Part shown: positions 34,714 through 42,762 of the stretch, in pieces
Position numbering within the stretch: position 1 is the first letter of the stretch
How the letters are laid out: each line of letters starts with the position of its first letter
Assembly (NCBI RefSeq): GCF_016653315.1
Contig: NZ_NHSH01000006.1
Location: 1 to 64,000, forward strand
From: Halochromatium roseum
GTDB lineage: Bacteria; Pseudomonadota; Gammaproteobacteria; Chromatiales; Chromatiaceae
Length of the DNA stretch: 64,000 bases
Direction of reading: 5' to 3'
Made by a program: the position numbers and the translations under genes
The notes under the pieces: model-generated
What the model was told of the DNA's origin: nothing
The model's database searches: none
The model's input: the letters and a program-made list of their open reading frames with translations, nothing else

Positions 34714-36089
34714 TGCAAGGTCACGTCGAAGCTGAGCTGCTCGGCACCACCGACCAGTGGGTTGCGCAGCACCGCGATCGGCATCTGCTGGCCCGGCCGG
34801 CTATCCATCAGCGCGATCCGAATATCGGCGTAGGAATCAATCGCGGTATCGCCGATCTCGATGATCCGATCACCCTCTTTGACCCCCGCATCTCGGGCCC
34901 CGCTCTGCTGCGCAAAACCCTGGATCACGACGCCCTGGCCCTTGGAATTGGTATCCAGCATGACCCCCATCAGACCCGTCTTCGGCAAGCCGACTGGCTG
35001 CGGATAGAGCAGGAAATCGGCCATGTCTGGATCGAGCGGGCGCTGTTGGCCACTCATCACGATCGACATCGGCACATCCAGCCGCCGTTTGACCCGCGAC
35101 GGGATGCCGCGCCCGTATTCGACATGGCCCGCACCCGCAAGCACGATCAGCTGCGACTCAGGATGGGCTTGCAGCCAACGGACCGCGCGCTCGGCCATGC
35201 CCTCATCCCAGAGCAGCTGGACCTCGAGAAAATGCTCGAACGAGGCATCGTCCGTCTTGGGATGTATCTCGAACACCCTCTGCAGGCTGGCTCGATAGTT
35301 TGGAGCCTCGCGATCGATCTCGCTTGGGATCATCGCCGCCTCGGCGGGGCTGAGTGACTTGATACCACCATCACCGACCTTTTCGGTGATCTCGCGCGGC
35401 AGGTTGAGTGCGATCAGCGGGAGGCCATGCTCACGCGCATAGCGCAGGATCGGCCGGTAGAGGCGATAGTCGAAGCGCCAGCGCTCGAAGTACTCGGTCT
35501 CGCGCAGCAATGCCTCTTCGCTGAGGTCGCCGGCAACATAGGCATCAAGCTTGTCCTGGAACGGCTGCTGGAAGAATTCCATGCCGATCGCGACCGGGTT
35601 GCCACGCTCGTGCAGCCCGCGGATGATCTCGAGCTGGTTCAGGTGATCTTCATAGCGATCGTGGGATTCGCCGATGAACACCACCCGTTTATCCACAAGC
35701 TGCTCGATCAGGCCATCGAGTTCGCCCAGACTGGCGAGATCGAGCACCTTGGTGTCCGGGTCCATGCTTGGGTCCATGGGGTCCAGGTGCGGATCTGTCG
35801 CAGGATGGATTGCCGCCTCAGCAGGGGGCATCCCTGCATAATCGACCATTGCCACGCCTTGCACGGGACCAGAATTGTGCTCGGCATGGGAGCTATTGGA
35901 CCCGGCCGCAGCGCTGGAGGCGTTAGCCCCAGCCCCAGGCATCGCAATCAACCCGCCCGAGAACAGGCAGCACACAGACAGTAGACCGAGTATCGCCGCT
36001 CGAGTCGGGCGCTGACAGGTCGGGATTCTAGGCAGGATTCTAGGCAGGATTCTAGGCAGGATTCTAGGCAGGAAAGGCGATCGCAGCAT
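34710..36089 (-). CDS. ChaN-like heme/iron-binding domain plus PDZ, exported
   Basis: This 459-residue protein has a basic N-terminus carrying four LPRI repeats, then a signal-like span (AAILGLLSVCCLFSGGLIA) and a Ser/Ala-rich linker. A ChaN-like domain follows at about 120-340 (VVFIGESHDRYEDHLNQLEI, IGMEFFQQPFQ, LIVLAGAGHVEYG). It ends with a PDZ domain at about 365-450 (GARDAGVKEGDRIIEIGDTA). ChaN-like proteins bind heme or iron at the cell envelope; the PDZ domain suggests peptide or partner binding. The start at 36089 is chosen because upstream residues are not protein-like. The LPRI block comes from a 12-bp tandem repeat. Confidence 0.84.
   Translation of the reverse strand: MLRSPFLPRILPRILPRILPRIPTCQRPTRAAILGLLSVCCLFSGGLIAMPGAGANASSAAAGSNSSHAEHNSGPVQGVAMVDYAGMPPAEAAIHPATDPHLDPMDPSMDPDTKVLDLASLGELDGLIEQLVDKRVVFIGESHDRYEDHLNQLEIIRGLHERGNPVAIGMEFFQQPFQDKLDAYVAGDLSEEALLRETEYFERWRFDYRLYRPILRYAREHGLPLIALNLPREITEKVGDGGIKSLSPAEAAMIPSEIDREAPNYRASLQRVFEIHPKTDDASFEHFLEVQLLWDEGMAERAVRWLQAHPESQLIVLAGAGHVEYGRGIPSRVKRRLDVPMSIVMSGQQRPLDPDMADFLLYPQPVGLPKTGLMGVMLDTNSKGQGVVIQGFAQQSGARDAGVKEGDRIIEIGDTAIDSYADIRIALMDSRPGQQMPIAVLRNPLVGGAEQLSFDVTLQ
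36024..36071. repeat. 12-bp tandem repeat encoding LPRI
   Basis: GATTCTAGGCAG occurs four times without change. On the minus strand it encodes Leu-Pro-Arg-Ile repeats ahead of the hydrophobic export segment of the ChaN-PDZ protein. A unit of four codons lets copy number vary in frame. Confidence 0.95.
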
Positions 36090-36204
36090 GGTAGAGATCT
36101 CTAGGTTTGATTGCTCGCGCACAGGGGGAACTGACGACTCAAGGCTCCATGCAACGGCGAGTTGGCAAGCGAAGGGGTCCGTGTCGACTTGGTGCACCGT
36201 TAGG

Positions 36205-36256
36205 AACCTCAGTTGGCAACCTCAGTTGGCAACCTCGACTGGGAACCTCGGCTGGT
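36205..36256. repeat. 13-bp tandem repeat, four copies
   Basis: The unit AACCTCAGTTGGC is present twice exactly and twice with 3-4 changes in the second half. AACCT begins every copy. Confidence 0.92.
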
Positions 36257-36433
36257 AACCTAACTCTTATGGCGCAGCACCACCCCGAAAAATGAATCGC
36301 GTGAGATTCAGGTTAAGCACTCAGCGCGATGATTGAGCCTTCAAGCCAGCAGCAGCCAGAACACCAAAAGTCCCCTATCGAAAGTCGAACGTAGCGATAA
36401 GGCAGAGTGTCTGTTACCGGTGCATCGGCGCGT

Positions 36434-36498
36434 CATCCTGAACCATCATCCTGGACCATCATCCTGGACCATCACCCTGGACCATCACCCTGGACCAT
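36434..36498. repeat. 13-bp tandem repeat, five copies
   Basis: The unit CATCCTGGACCAT is present in five head-to-tail copies with one or two base changes. It lies 100 bases before the M1 peptidase start. Confidence 0.92.
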
Positions 36499-36598
36499 CA
36501 TTCAGAATGATCAGCCCGTTGTGATTCAGGCGCATCAGGGGATGGCACTCACGGCAAGCACCTTATCGCCTTCTGAACACACTTAAGTGACAGCGACC

Positions 36599-38860
36599 AT
36601 GCATGATTCCAACAAGTTCCTGCCGACGCTTCCACCAACGGCGCACCTCTGGCTCATTTTCCTCGGCCTGCTAGGGCTGCTAGGGCTGAGCACGCCCAGT
36701 CCTGCAGCGTCAGGGGTGAGCAGCAAGCAGCCTGTGGTCGCTCACCAGATCCGCATCCGTCTCGACCCGCGCGACGGCTCGCTCAGTGCGACCGATCGCC
36801 TTCGACTTCCGGTCGAATCGCCCGAGACATCAGGCTCGACATCGTCGTCAGCGGGTCGCCCAGCGGTCATCTTCATCCAGCTGCATCAAGGACTCAAGCC
36901 CGAGATCCTCAGCGACAATGCCACGCTAGAACCCGTTGCTAGACGCGGTCACCTGGCTCAATACCGATTAGAGGCTCAGCCTGGATCAGAGGTCGAGTTC
37001 GGCTATCAAGGCCGTATCCAACACGACTTCCGTGCCGTGCGCGAGGGGATGGGACGCGAACGGCAGCAATTGATCGGCACCATCAACCCCGAGGGCGTCT
37101 TCCTCAGCGGCTACAGCGGATGGTACCCAAAAGTGTTGGGCACCCTCGAGACGGTCTCGCTCGAAGTCAGCCTGCCGCCAGACTGGCTTGCGGTTGCCCA
37201 GGGTGAAGGCCCCGAGATCCAGGAGGACGGTGAACAGGTGCGCATCGGCTGGCGCGAGAAGGCACCGCAGGACGAACTCTATCTCATCGCCGCTCCATTC
37301 ACGCTGTATCGGCAAGCGGACGAAAACGCCGAGGCGCAAGCCTTTCTGCGCAACGCTGATGCCGATCTTGCAGCGCGTTATCTCGAGGCGGCCAGGACCT
37401 ACATCGACCGCTACAGTCAGCTGATTGGCCCCTATCCCTATGCCAAGTTTGCCCTGGTCGAAAACTTCTGGGAGACCGGCTATGGCATGCCCTCGTTCAC
37501 CCTCCTCGGCCCTCAAGTGCTGCGACTGCCGTTCATCCTGCACTCATCCTACCCGCACGAGATCCTGCACAACTGGTGGGGCAACGGGGTTTATGTCGAC
37601 TCTTCACAGGGCAATTGGAGTGAGGGACTAACCGCCTATCTCGCCGACCATCTGAACCAGGAGATCGACGGCAAAGGCGCCGATTACCGTCGCGACCAGC
37701 TCAAGGCCTACGCCGACTATGTACGCGATCACCAAGATCTACCGTTGAGCGACTTCCGGGGCCGCCATGGCGCCGCCTCGCAGGCGATCGGCTACGGCAA
37801 GGCGCTCATGCTATTCCACATGCTCCGCACTCAGCTCGGCGATCAAACCTTTGTGCAGAGCCTTCAGCGCTTCTACCGCGACCATCGTTTCTCCGAAGCC
37901 GGCTGGGATGCGATCCAGAGCGCCTTCGAGGCCGAATCCGACACGGATCTCAGCGACTTTTTCACCGCTTGGACCTCGCGCCCCGGCGCACCCAGCCTGG
38001 CCCTCGAGGACATCGCAGCCGAACCGCTGGACGACGGTCGCTGGCGCCTGAGCGGCCGGCTCGAGCAGACGCAATCCAGCGAGCCCTTCCCGATGGCGGT
38101 GCCGATTGCGCTCCTCGACGCCTCAGGCGCCGCCAGCGAGTTGCTGGTGACAATGGATCAGCGCATCGCTGAGTTCACGACGGTGCTGGATGCTCAGCCG
38201 GCCCGAATCGCCGTCGACCCGCGCTTCGATAGCTTTCGCACCCTGGCCGAGGGCGAATCGACCGCCAGCCTGAGTAACCTGTTCGGCGCTGAGTCCGGGG
38301 TCATCCTCGTCCCAGCAGATGCGCCACCCGAGCTGCGTACGGCCTATCAGCAGCTCGCCGAGGCTTGGCAGCGCGGCCAGGAAGGTTGGTCGGTTGCGCT
38401 CGATTCGGAGCTCGAGGACTTGCCCTCGGATCGAGCGATCTGGCTGCTCGGCTGGCGCAACCGTTGGCTCCCGGCATTGGCCGAGATCGGCACCGAACAG
38501 CGCTCATTTAGGCTCGACTCAGCACAGCAGCGCATCAACCTGCTCGGCGCCGAGCATGCTGAGCAGATCCCGGTGATCAGCACCCATCACCATGGGCAGC
38601 CGCTCGGCTGGGTGGGCGCTGACAGCGCCGAGGCCGTGATCGGCCTCGCGCGCAAGCTGCCCCATTACGGCAAATATGGCTATCTGCTGTTCGAGGGATC
38701 TGCGCCGACCAATGTTGTCAAAGGACAGTGGCCGGCAGGCGAGTCGAACCTGACGCGCTGGCTTTCGGAGTCCAGACCGCCGCTCGCCTACCCATCACGG
38801 CCCACATTACTCGAGTTTGAAACCGCGCCGCGATCTGCGCTGCACCCCGTCGTTCCTTGA
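36599..38860 (+). CDS. secreted M1 family metallopeptidase
   Basis: This 753-residue protein has an N-terminal signal peptide (hydrophobic FLGLLGLLGL, then APS/A-type cleavage region). Its catalytic zinc site is HEILHNWWGN near residue 320, and the third ligand Glu lies in EGLTAYLADH about 18 residues later. That is the M1 aminopeptidase pattern. The N-terminal domain is beta-rich; the exopeptidase GAMEN motif appears weakly as GYGMPSF. About 280 residues follow the catalytic domain and look unrelated to known domains. The ATG at 36599 is preferred to a GTG four codons earlier. It probably acts in the periplasm. Confidence 0.86.
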   Translation: MHDSNKFLPTLPPTAHLWLIFLGLLGLLGLSTPSPAASGVSSKQPVVAHQIRIRLDPRDGSLSATDRLRLPVESPETSGSTSSSAGRPAVIFIQLHQGLKPEILSDNATLEPVARRGHLAQYRLEAQPGSEVEFGYQGRIQHDFRAVREGMGRERQQLIGTINPEGVFLSGYSGWYPKVLGTLETVSLEVSLPPDWLAVAQGEGPEIQEDGEQVRIGWREKAPQDELYLIAAPFTLYRQADENAEAQAFLRNADADLAARYLEAARTYIDRYSQLIGPYPYAKFALVENFWETGYGMPSFTLLGPQVLRLPFILHSSYPHEILHNWWGNGVYVDSSQGNWSEGLTAYLADHLNQEIDGKGADYRRDQLKAYADYVRDHQDLPLSDFRGRHGAASQAIGYGKALMLFHMLRTQLGDQTFVQSLQRFYRDHRFSEAGWDAIQSAFEAESDTDLSDFFTAWTSRPGAPSLALEDIAAEPLDDGRWRLSGRLEQTQSSEPFPMAVPIALLDASGAASELLVTMDQRIAEFTTVLDAQPARIAVDPRFDSFRTLAEGESTASLSNLFGAESGVILVPADAPPELRTAYQQLAEAWQRGQEGWSVALDSELEDLPSDRAIWLLGWRNRWLPALAEIGTEQRSFRLDSAQQRINLLGAEHAEQIPVISTHHHGQPLGWVGADSAEAVIGLARKLPHYGKYGYLLFEGSAPTNVVKGQWPAGESNLTRWLSESRPPLAYPSRPTLLEFETAPRSALHPVVP

Positions 38861-38931
38861 CCTAAGCCGCTTTCAGCAACTGGCTGTCGCTGCTAGTCTC
38901 GGACCGAAAACTCACCAAAGGAGGTAACAAC

Positions 38932-40404
38932 ATGTCACGCATCGTCATCCTCGGCGCGGGCATCTCGGGCCACACCACCGCACGCTGGCTCGGAAAATGG
39001 CTTGGCGAAAAACAACAGGCAGGTCAGCATGAGATCGTCGTCGTCTCGCCGAACGAGAAATGGAACTGGATCCCATCCAATATCTGGGTTGGCGTCGGCG
39101 AGATGACCGAAAAACAGGTGACCTTCCCGCTCGCGCCGATCTACAAAAAGATGGGCGTGACCTTCAAGCAGGCCAAGGCGATCTCGATCCATCCAGAAGG
39201 CGGTGAGGGCAGCGAATCGCCTTATGTGACCTTCGAATACACCGAGGCCGCGCGCGCCGGTCAGACCGAAACCATGACCTACGATTACTTGGTCAACGCC
39301 ACCGGCCCCAAGCTGAACTTTGGCGCCACGCCTGGGCTGGGTCCGGACGCGGGCTACACCACGTCGGTCTGCACCCCGGGCCACGCGCTGCATGCCAATG
39401 AAGAGCTGCAAGCGAACATCGCCGCGATGAAACGCGGTGAGACCCGTACCTTTGTCGTCGGCACCGGTCACGGCATGTGCACCTGTCAGGGCGCCGCCTT
39501 CGAGTACATCTACAACATCGAGCACATGTTCCGCGACAAAGGGGTGCGCGACAAAGCACGCATCATCTGGATCAGCAACGAATACGAGCTTGGCGATTTC
39601 GGCATGGGTGGCGTGCACATCAAGCGCGGCGGCTATATCACCAATGGCAAGGTGTTTGCCGAGTCACTGATGGTCGAGCGTGGCATGGAGTGGATCGTGC
39701 GTGCGGCAGTGAAGCGCGTCGAACCGGGTAAGCTCTATTACGAACTCCTCGACGGCACCGAGCACGAGCTGGAGTTCGACTTTGCGATGCTGATCCCGCC
39801 TTTCGCCGGTCAGCCGCTCAAGGCCTATGGCAAGGACGGCAGCGACATCAGCAGCGAGGTGTTCGCACCCAATGGCTTTATGAAGGTTGACGGCGACTAC
39901 AGGCCGAAGCCCTACGAAGAATGGAGCAAGGCCGACTGGCCAAAGACCTATCAGACGCCGAAGTACAAGAATGTCTTCGCCATCGGCATCGCCTTTGCCC
40001 CGCCGCATTTGATCAGCAAGCCGATGCAGAGTCCCAACGGCACGCCGATCAACCCGACTCCACCACGCACCGGCATGCCAGCGGCGACCATTGGCAAGGC
40101 GGTGGCCGCGAATATCTGCGATATGCTCGGCGGCGCAGCGGAGCCGACCCACACCGCATCGATGGCTGAGATGGGCGCGGCCTGTGTCGCCTCGACCGGC
40201 ATGCACATCTTTACCGGCTCCGCCGCCACCATGACCGTGTATCCGGTGGTACCGGATTACGAGACCTACCCCGAATACGGTCGTGACATCAATCTGACCT
40301 TTGGCGAGGTCGGCCTTGCCGGGCACTGGCTGAAGTACATCCTCCATCATGTCTTCATCTACCAAGCCAAGCTCAGGCCGGGCTGGTCACTGTTGCCGCA
40401 CTGA
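38932..40404 (+). CDS. sulfide:quinone oxidoreductase-like flavoprotein
   Basis: This 490-residue two-dinucleotide-binding flavoprotein has an N-terminal FAD motif (IVILGAGISGHTTARWL) and the SQR-like NWIPSNIWVGVG. Cysteines at about 147 (SVCTPGHA), 183 and 185 (HGMCTCQGA) may include the redox pair. The C-terminus (KYILHHVFIYQAKLRPGW) is amphipathic and could anchor it to the membrane. It would oxidise sulfide and reduce quinone. A perfect ribosome site AAAGGAGGT lies 7 bases before the ATG, which suggests high expression. The 66-residue gene follows 34 bases later and soeABC converges on it. Confidence 0.82.
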   Translation: MSRIVILGAGISGHTTARWLGKWLGEKQQAGQHEIVVVSPNEKWNWIPSNIWVGVGEMTEKQVTFPLAPIYKKMGVTFKQAKAISIHPEGGEGSESPYVTFEYTEAARAGQTETMTYDYLVNATGPKLNFGATPGLGPDAGYTTSVCTPGHALHANEELQANIAAMKRGETRTFVVGTGHGMCTCQGAAFEYIYNIEHMFRDKGVRDKARIIWISNEYELGDFGMGGVHIKRGGYITNGKVFAESLMVERGMEWIVRAAVKRVEPGKLYYELLDGTEHELEFDFAMLIPPFAGQPLKAYGKDGSDISSEVFAPNGFMKVDGDYRPKPYEEWSKADWPKTYQTPKYKNVFAIGIAFAPPHLISKPMQSPNGTPINPTPPRTGMPAATIGKAVAANICDMLGGAAEPTHTASMAEMGAACVASTGMHIFTGSAATMTVYPVVPDYETYPEYGRDINLTFGEVGLAGHWLKYILHHVFIYQAKLRPGWSLLPH

Positions 40405-40438
40405 TACCCGGAGCCACGCAATCCAAGAGGAGCAGTCC

Positions 40439-40639
40439 ATGACCACCAACGCAACCAGCCAGCCTGGCGCCGAAAGCTCAACGACGCCAAAGAACAAGGA
40501 ACCGTATCAGCAGGCCTACTATCCGCCGGTGCCGACCGGCTTCACACGCTTCATGCGCAGCAACCTGATTTGGCAGTTCTGGCGATTTATCGCCATCAAT
40601 ATCAAGATGTTCAAGCTGATGCTGAGCTCACATCACTGA
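40439..40639 (+). CDS. 66-residue protein downstream of the SQR-like gene
   Basis: This small protein has a polar Ser/Thr/Pro-rich N-terminus, then YYPPVPTGFTRFMRS and a C-terminal stretch LIWQFWRFIAINIKMFKLML. That stretch is hydrophobic but includes basic residues, so it may be an amphipathic membrane helix. AAGAGGAG precedes the ATG. The distance to the SQR-like gene and the shared terminator make one transcript likely. I do not know a family for it; an anchor or accessory subunit of the SQR-like protein is inference. Confidence 0.75.
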   Translation: MTTNATSQPGAESSTTPKNKEPYQQAYYPPVPTGFTRFMRSNLIWQFWRFIAINIKMFKLMLSSHH

Positions 40640-40755
40640 AGCAGCAGAGCAACGGTGAGTCACGCCCTATCTTCTACTTCCCGATAATCGCCTTACAGGA
40701 GCGCTCAAATCGGGAAGACGTTGCCGTTGCGCACTCTGATCTGCTGACCACGAAA

Positions 40756-40785
40756 AAGGCCCGAACATGGTCATGTTCGGGCCTT
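40756..40785. terminator. bidirectional intrinsic terminator
   Basis: A perfect 14-bp stem AAGGCCCGAACATG/CATGTTCGGGCCTT has a 2-base loop, with A-rich sequence on the left and T-rich on the right. It lies between the SQR-66-residue transcript (plus) and soeABC (minus) and can stop both. Confidence 0.92.
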
Positions 40786-40837
40786 CATTTCTTACCGTTA
40801 TCCCCAAATTATCCCGAAATGATCCCCAGACCAACGT

Positions 40838-41818
40838 CTAGGAGATCTGCTGGTAGTACAGATTCTGCGGATGCTCGGCCTCGGCGAAGAAATACCAGCG
40901 CTCAGCGATGAGTCCGATGTACTGAACCACGAAGGCCAGGATTGGCAGTGTCGGCGACGCCAGCGCATAGGCGAGCAGCACCAAGGCGATGGGCAGTGGG
41001 AAGACCAACACCATGAACATGACGCGAATCAGCTTTAGGGTCTCTGGGCTCTGATGATGGAAAAATTCGCGGGTGTTGAACGAGTCTGCTGAAAAGCCCT
41101 GCGACTTCTGCACGATCCCCCGGTGACGAATTCCAATCGCCGTCTGCAGATTGCTCCGATGCTTGATCGATGCATTCCGCATCAACGAAGCGGTTCGCGT
41201 GCCAAGACCGAGCAAGGTCGCAATGACCGCCCAAGTGCCAAAGAAGCCGACCAGATGGTTGCCGAGCAGCGCCGAATAAGCGGCGGCGAGCATGAATCCG
41301 GAGGCGGTGCCTAGGAAGATGAAGTTCACAATAGTATAGGGCGAATGCCATTCCTGCAGGAACTTAACGCTGGCATAGATCATTCCGGTGCTGACGAACA
41401 GCGCCAGCGTGACGAGCACGCCGAGCATACCGAGGACAAAGGTCGCATCGATGGGCAGTGTCCCTTCCCCCAGCACGATGAACGGCTGCGTCCAGCCGGC
41501 CCAATGGAAGACGCCGTAGAGGAAGACGATACCCATCATTGCTGGCAGCACGATCACCTCGCGCGAGAGCCAAGAGGTACGCCACATCGCAGCCGCCCGC
41601 CACGCCCGCTCGGGGCGTCCGAGGTGAAAGAACGACGCCGCGAGCCCACCGACCAGCAAGGCCAGCGACAGGGCGCTACCGACCGCATAGAACGAGGCCG
41701 GCTGTGGCTCGACCAATTCAACGGTCGAATAGAACTGGCCGGTGAACAGGGCCAAGAAGAGGCCCTGACCCGCGCCGATGAGCGTGGTCAAAAAGATGAC
41801 AGAGAAAGCTGGATGCAT
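40838..41818 (-). CDS. soeC: sulfite dehydrogenase membrane anchor SoeC
   Basis: This 326-residue integral membrane protein of the DmsC/NrfD-like anchor family has about eight hydrophobic spans, for example FSVIFLTTLIGAGQGLFLAL and IALVLLAYALASPTLPILAF. It would anchor SoeAB to the cytoplasmic face and pass electrons to quinone. It is the third gene of soeABC, 87 bases after soeB. The sequence FHLGRPERAWRA after the second span is a common pattern in this family. Confidence 0.9.
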   Translation of the reverse strand: MHPAFSVIFLTTLIGAGQGLFLALFTGQFYSTVELVEPQPASFYAVGSALSLALLVGGLAASFFHLGRPERAWRAAAMWRTSWLSREVIVLPAMMGIVFLYGVFHWAGWTQPFIVLGEGTLPIDATFVLGMLGVLVTLALFVSTGMIYASVKFLQEWHSPYTIVNFIFLGTASGFMLAAAYSALLGNHLVGFFGTWAVIATLLGLGTRTASLMRNASIKHRSNLQTAIGIRHRGIVQKSQGFSADSFNTREFFHHQSPETLKLIRVMFMVLVFPLPIALVLLAYALASPTLPILAFVVQYIGLIAERWYFFAEAEHPQNLYYQQIS

Positions 41819-41905
41819 CGGAAATAGCCTGATCGAGGTTCAGATGAGGAGGAAGCAGCGCGTTGCTACCAGATGACATTTACCAGAGACATCTACCAGA
41901 GATAT

Positions 41906-42628
41906 CTACCAGGTCACGTCTTCCATGGTCTCTTCACCCTGGTAGACAGTGATGTCTTCCTTGGTGAGCGGATTATCGGAGCGCTGCAGGTCTTCCTCGG
42001 TCACATGCATGTGCGTCTTCTGACGTGGCAGATAATGGTTGGCAGGATTGGTGCCCCACTCCGGCATCAGCGCATAGCCGCCACGTTCACGGATCGCGAC
42101 CGAGACCTCGGAATCCGGATCATGCACATCGCCATAAAGCCGCGCATTGGTCGGGCAGGCGATCACACAGGCCGGCTTGCGCTCAGCCTCAGGAAGCGTG
42201 TGATCGGTGATGCGATCGATGCATAGCGTGCACTTCTTCATCACCTTCTGCTGCTCGTCCAGCTCACGCACACCATAGGGGCAGGCCCAAGAGCAGTATT
42301 TACAGCCGATGCACTTGTCATAGTCGACCAGCACCACGCCGTTGTCCTCACGCTTATAGGAGGCGCCGGTTGGGCAGACAGGGACGCAAGGCGGATCTTC
42401 GCAATGCAGGCAGCTCTTTGGAAAGTGCACCGTTTCGGTACTGGGGAAGCTGCCGACCTCGTAGGTCTGCACCCGGTTGAAGAAGGTGCCGGTCGGATTA
42501 GCGTCGTAAGGATTCTCATCCACCATCGGGCCAGCCCAGCCCGAGGTATTCCATTGTTTACAGGAGGTCACGCAGGCATGGCAGCCAACGCAGACGTTCA
42601 GATCGATAACGAGGGCAAGTTGAGTCAT
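41906..42628 (-). CDS. soeB: sulfite dehydrogenase iron-sulfur subunit SoeB
   Basis: This 240-residue ferredoxin-like subunit has four cysteine clusters for [4Fe-4S] centres: CVGCHACVTSCKQW, CLHCEDPPCVPVCP, CIGCKYCSWACP, and CTLC with CVIACP later. It matches the electron-transfer subunit of DMSO reductase-type complexes and would link the molybdenum site of SoeA to SoeC. No signal peptide is present, in line with a cytoplasmic complex. Confidence 0.93.
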   Translation of the reverse strand: MTQLALVIDLNVCVGCHACVTSCKQWNTSGWAGPMVDENPYDANPTGTFFNRVQTYEVGSFPSTETVHFPKSCLHCEDPPCVPVCPTGASYKREDNGVVLVDYDKCIGCKYCSWACPYGVRELDEQQKVMKKCTLCIDRITDHTLPEAERKPACVIACPTNARLYGDVHDPDSEVSVAIRERGGYALMPEWGTNPANHYLPRQKTHMHVTEEDLQRSDNPLTKEDITVYQGEETMEDVTW

Positions 42629-42762
42629 GGGTCTATCGCGGGTAATGCTGGCCCGGAGGCATTGGGCTCGGTGGACGCGCTGGCCAAGGTTCGAACAGGC
42701 CGACTGCGCTCCGAGCTTGATCGAGCAACCACGGCCGGCGACTCAGCGCCGGCCGCTGCTGG

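Larger units (their letters stand above)
36090..36598. other. divergent intergenic region with two 13-bp repeat arrays
   Basis: These 509 bases separate the ChaN-PDZ gene (minus) from the M1 peptidase gene (plus). They contain two different 13-bp tandem arrays (36205-36256 and 36434-36498) and no convincing gene. Small open frames across the arrays are repeats read as codons. Confidence 0.7.

Noticed and set aside
36205-36498. Possible CRISPR array
   Set aside because: Units are 13 bp and directly adjacent, with no spacers and no cas genes.
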